A DNA stretch of 17,749 nt from JAHEYF01 sp045805185 (lineage in GTDB: Bacteria; Bacteroidota; Bacteroidia; B-17B0; Aurantibacillaceae): contig JBJMLS010000011.1 of assembly GCA_045805185.1 (NCBI GenBank), forward strand, positions 1 to 17,749, read 5' to 3'. This document shows, piece after piece, positions 15,347 through 17,749 of the stretch. The notes beneath the pieces are model-generated. The model saw nothing but the letters and a program-made list of their open reading frames with translations. It had not been told where the DNA came from and did not search any database. Every line of letters starts with the position of its first letter. Within the stretch, counting starts at the first letter, position 1. The translations under genes were made by a program, and so were the position numbers.

Positions 15347-15676
15347 TTATTTTTTACGTTCGTACTGGCAACATTCGGGAAGGTCCATATACGCCTTATC
15401 GTCTCCTTTATATTTATCATTATCATAACCTGCGGCAGCGATCAGCTTTTGAATCTCGTCGAGGCTGATCTTAGTGGAATCATATTCCAACCCGATGATC
15501 TTGCTTTCTGTGTTCCAGGACGCAGATCTCAGGCCCACTACTTTCAATGCGCCTTCTATGGTTTCTTTGCACATATCGCAATTTCCCCATACTTTAAAAC
15601 TTGCCTTTGTAGATTCTGAGCTAGCGCAGGCCATAAGTAAGGCGCATAATACGAGTGTTATTAATTTGTTTTTCAT
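15347..15676 (-). CDS. HMA domain lipoprotein
   Basis: A 109-residue paralog of the protein encoded just downstream. The N-terminus is a lipoprotein signal with lipobox LLMAC (Cys17), followed by SS and acidic residues, so it is likely lipid-anchored in the envelope. The HMA motif is GNCDMCKETIE at 31-41 with C33 and C36. The C-terminus shares the same tail, DDKAYMDLPECCQY, with C102/C103. The pair are 5 bases apart and surely co-transcribed. The metal is not certain; copper is the best guess from the family and from the TolC and HYC_CC_PP neighbours. Confidence 0.9.
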   Translation of the reverse strand: MKNKLITLVLCALLMACASSESTKASFKVWGNCDMCKETIEGALKVVGLRSASWNTESKIIGLEYDSTKISLDEIQKLIAAAGYDNDKYKGDDKAYMDLPECCQYERKK

Positions 15677-15712
15677 GAAAATAATTGTTGGTTAATGAAA
15701 AAAGATACCGCG

Positions 15713-15729
15713 CGGCAGATTATTTGCCG
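15713..15729 (-). terminator. weak hairpin between HYC_CC_PP and HMA genes
   Basis: CGGCA and TGCCG pair around a 7-base loop. On the minus strand a run of six T follows about 8 bases later. It overlaps a CCGCGCGG palindrome at 15709-15716. It could be a leaky terminator or a regulator site; the evidence is thin. Confidence 0.25.
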
Positions 15730-15751
15730 GGGCTGTTAACTCATGAAAGGA

Positions 15752-16138
15752 TCACAGGAGGATGGATCGCTGAAAAAGGAAAAGAGGGTGCTTTCGCCCA
15801 AGCAAAGGAGGTTCCCTGTAATTGAGGGCCACAGCTTCGAGCGTAGGCTCATCAGCGCCTGTCAGCGCCTTATGGGAAGTCTCTTGAATAATTGAGTGGT
15901 TCAGGTTTAATTTGTTCTTATCAGCAACCTTGTGACTGTCCTTCACCTTAAAAAAATGCTTTTTATCCTTGCAGCAGCTCTTCTTTACCTTTTTGCTACC
16001 GCACGGACAGCTATCTTTTGCCTTCAGAATAAAATCAACGCTGGAAACCCTGCCCCCGCAATAATGAATATTCACCGCTATTCCGGTTGTACTGAACAGG
16101 TAAAAGAAAAGTATGAATATGAGGGTAATTCTTTTCAC
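15752..16138 (-). CDS. HYC_CC_PP family small cysteine-rich exported protein
   Basis: A 128-residue protein with one N-terminal hydrophobic segment (about 1-21). It shows the three signatures that name the family: HYCGG at 25-29, CC at 55-56 within SCCKD, and EPP at 109-111. There are further cysteines at C44 and C46 (CPCGSKK) and many lysines and histidines in the middle. The molecular role of the family is not settled; it is found in Bacteroidota beside HMA proteins, TonB receptors and efflux genes, and the cysteines suggest metal binding or redox work in the envelope. A TATCTTTG box sits 6 bases before the start codon. Confidence 0.8.
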   Translation of the reverse strand: MKRITLIFILFFYLFSTTGIAVNIHYCGGRVSSVDFILKAKDSCPCGSKKVKKSCCKDKKHFFKVKDSHKVADKNKLNLNHSIIQETSHKALTGADEPTLEAVALNYREPPLLGRKHPLFLFQRSILL

Positions 16139-16144
16139 GCTTTA

Positions 16145-16152
16145 CAAAGATA
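16145..16152 (-). promoter_or_regulatory. TAnnTTTG -7-like box upstream of the HYC_CC_PP gene
   Basis: On the minus strand TATCTTTG ends 6 bases before the ATG at 16138. A TTTG lies only 8 bases further upstream, which is too near for a -33 element. If used, it would give a nearly leaderless transcript separate from the TolC message. Confidence 0.3.
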
Positions 16153-16181
16153 AGACATTTCAAAGCTCATTCAGCCGTTTT

Positions 16182-17441
16182 TCATTTTGATAACAAATAT
16201 TCTATTTTAAGCACCGCCATATTATTCTGGTGGATCACATTCACGAGGTTGCTTTCAATGCTTAGCGCCTGGCTCACGACCTGGAGATACTCCACATAAC
16301 TGATCTCTTTTAAATTGTAGGATTTCAACGCTTCCTCAATGATCAGCTTTGAATTGGCAAGCGCATTGGACTGGTAATAATTAACCGAATTCCGGTATTT
16401 CATGTATTGGCTGACCGCCTGGTCGTATTGCCCTTCCATTAAGGAAACATTATAATCATAATCTGATTGGGCAAATTTTGTGTTGATGTTCGCCGCAAGT
16501 ATCTTTGAACGTTGCGGATACAACCAGAGTGGAACAGCTATTCCCATTTGAAAACCCTGTAGCCTGTTCTGCCGCGTAAGAAAATAATCCTCCCCGAATA
16601 CATTGGCCGGCCCGTAGATCGACTGGTTGAAATATCCCACAGTAAGGTCGGGCAAAATCTTCGCAGCTTCCAGTTTCACCTGCTTTTTACTTACTTCAAC
16701 CTGCTGCCTGTAAAACTTCAGAAGAGGATGATCCAGTATTGCCGCTGTATCTACACTCCAGTTTAAGTAATTTTTTTTTATATCTGTCCATTTAATATCA
16801 AAGTTCTGTTTCGCATGCATCAGTGTCCTCAGCTGGATCTCGTAATTATTAATATCCTCTTCACTTTCCAGCAATTGATTCCTGATCTCCATCACCTGCG
16901 TTTCGCTCGTTATCTTCTCAAGAAGAGTACCCTTACCTGAAGCATATTTTAAAGCGCTGTTATTTGCAAAATCTTCATAAAGGCTATCTTCCCTGTGCAG
17001 GAGCTCATGTTTGGCATTTAAAAAAAGCAGGGAATAATAGCACACTTTGATCTGGTAAATAAGATCCGACCTGGTAGCTGCAAATTTATATTCGCTTCCT
17101 TTTATCTGCGCGTTTGCAACAGCGGCATGACTGCTGAATACTGTCGGAAAAGGAATAACCTGGGTAACTGCGAAAATATTATCGTACTTATAAATACTGT
17201 TAAACTGCCCCTGCGTATACATAAAGCTCGTCTTCGGGATCTCCGTTGAAGCTTTCTTGTACTGCTTCTGGTATTCAATATTAAGATGAGCCGTTTTTAT
17301 ATTCTCGTTATTTTTCAGAGCGATATCAATGCAATCCTCAATCGTATAAATCGCTTTCTGGGCACTAATCCGGAGAGTCAGGAAAAAAAAGAATGCCAGG
17401 AATACCGCGACTTTCACTGCTCTTATTAATTCTCTTAGCAT
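16182..17441 (-). CDS. TolC family outer-membrane efflux protein
   Basis: An outer-membrane channel of the TolC/OEP type that would work with an inner-membrane pump and adaptor to expel metal ions or other compounds. I chose the ATG at 17441, which gives 419 residues and a normal signal peptide (MLRELIRAVKVAVFLAFF, cleaved near RISAQ). An in-frame ATG at 17468 adds 9 residues ahead of it and would give 428. The mature start TIEDCIDIALKNN is the usual family opening of the first helix, and the two OEP repeats follow: long helical hairpins with GYFNQS and 'VPLWLYPQRSKI' strands. Near the end 'KEISYVEYLQV' is the second helix-hairpin signature. The pump and adaptor genes are not in the window. 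Placed with HMA and HYC_CC_PP genes, it suggests copper or silver efflux of the Cus type. Confidence 0.85.
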   Translation of the reverse strand: MLRELIRAVKVAVFLAFFFFLTLRISAQKAIYTIEDCIDIALKNNENIKTAHLNIEYQKQYKKASTEIPKTSFMYTQGQFNSIYKYDNIFAVTQVIPFPTVFSSHAAVANAQIKGSEYKFAATRSDLIYQIKVCYYSLLFLNAKHELLHREDSLYEDFANNSALKYASGKGTLLEKITSETQVMEIRNQLLESEEDINNYEIQLRTLMHAKQNFDIKWTDIKKNYLNWSVDTAAILDHPLLKFYRQQVEVSKKQVKLEAAKILPDLTVGYFNQSIYGPANVFGEDYFLTRQNRLQGFQMGIAVPLWLYPQRSKILAANINTKFAQSDYDYNVSLMEGQYDQAVSQYMKYRNSVNYYQSNALANSKLIIEEALKSYNLKEISYVEYLQVVSQALSIESNLVNVIHQNNMAVLKIEYLLSK

Positions 17442-17484
17442 ATCTTGTTTTCCGCAATAGTGGTTCATAACTGATTCAATACAG

Positions 17485-17513
17485 AAGCGCCGCTTTCTTT
17501 CTGCGGCGCTTTC
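17485..17513 (-). terminator. hairpin after rhodanese gene, probable terminator
   Basis: A 9-base perfect stem AAGCGCCGC / GCGGCGCTT with a 9-base loop lies in the 69- to 96-base gap between the rhodanese stop and the TolC start. The T-tract on the minus strand is poor (TTCTGTATT), so termination may be partial. Confidence 0.55.
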
Positions 17514-17537
17514 ACTATAATTATTCTCTATACCTTC

Positions 17538-17749
17538 TTACTCATTATCTTCTTCGCTCGTCCTTTTCAACTGAAGATTTACCTTTTGCCAGCTTCCCCC
17601 ATTATATACTTCTGTAAAACCCTTAGCCTTTAATTGAGACGCGGCTGCGCTGCTTCTCATACCGGAAGCGCAGCAAAAAATGATCGGCTGTTTGCCCTTC
17701 AGAAGCTCAATGTTCTTTGCTATCTCATCAAGCGGAATATTCAAAGATC
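17538..17749 (-). CDS. rhodanese-like domain protein (5' truncated by window edge)
   Basis: Only the C-terminal half of a rhodanese domain is present; the frame is open through the right edge and the TTG at 17744 is an internal codon (the sequence reads S-L-N-I-P-L, the usual 'NIPL' before the helix). The active-site loop is visible as CCASGMRSS, with the second Cys as the sulfur-carrying residue, followed by AASQLKAKGF and YNGGSW, typical of single-domain rhodaneses of the GlpE/PspE type. It ends in a short charged tail. Such proteins transfer sulfane sulfur in the cytoplasm or periplasm; location cannot be told here because the N-terminus is missing. Confidence 0.85.
   Translation of the reverse strand, partial: SLNIPLDEIAKNIELLKGKQPIIFCCASGMRSSAAASQLKAKGFTEVYNGGSWQKVNLQLKRTSEEDNE

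Noticed and set aside
15145..15468. 107-codon plus-strand open frame across both HMA genes
   Set aside because: It is antisense to two genes with intact metal motifs and signal peptides, and its own translation shows nothing recognisable.
17538..17744. Reading the rhodanese gene as a complete 68-residue protein
   Set aside because: The nominal start is a TTG inside the NIPL motif and the frame goes on to the right edge; half the domain is missing.
1..17749. Search for insertion sequences, tRNA genes, attachment sites or phage genes
   Set aside because: No transposase, integrase, terminal inverted repeat pair or tRNA-like cloverleaf was seen by eye; base use is similar along the window.

Overview
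The window (about 17.7 kb) comes from a member of the phylum Bacteroidota. The evidence is two proteins with type IX secretion (T9SS) C-terminal sorting domains of different classes, a PorP/SprF family gene, a TonB-dependent receptor with an N-terminal carboxypeptidase-regulatory-like domain, a HYC_CC_PP-type small protein, and TAnnTTTG-type -7 boxes in place of -10 hexamers. No rRNA, tRNA, CRISPR array, phage gene or transposase was seen. The genus cannot be told from the sequence alone.

Left part, plus strand (1-4820). The window opens inside a PKD-repeat surface protein ending in a type A sorting domain. One base after its stop begins an RdgB/HAM1-type nucleotide pyrophosphatase. After a gap of about 110 bases with a -7-like box and a palindrome comes an 892-residue protein made of two complete D-Ala-D-Ala-ligase-type ATP-grasp units in tandem. 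This is the most unusual coding architecture here.

Middle, plus strand (4971-10710). A T9SS cassette: a 1423-residue secreted protein with 11 tandem repeats of about 88 residues, PKD/Ig-like domains and a type B sorting domain, followed 19 bases later by a PorP/SprF-family outer-membrane protein that carries a C-terminal SPOR domain. A strong intrinsic terminator closes the cassette.

Right part, minus strand (10669-17749). Reading in the direction of transcription from the right edge: a truncated rhodanese-domain protein, a TolC-family outer-membrane channel, a HYC_CC_PP-type protein, two small heavy-metal-associated (HMA) proteins (one a predicted lipoprotein, one periplasmic), a TonB-dependent receptor, a secreted 289-residue protein with a possible Cys/Gln thioester-like motif pair, and a polytopic membrane protein. 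The block from the TolC gene to the receptor looks like an envelope metal-handling locus, possibly for copper. Nearly every protein between the HYC_CC_PP gene and the receptor carries an adjacent Cys-Cys pair. The last two genes are separated by an intrinsic terminator that overlaps the nominal start of the membrane protein, so that start is doubtful.
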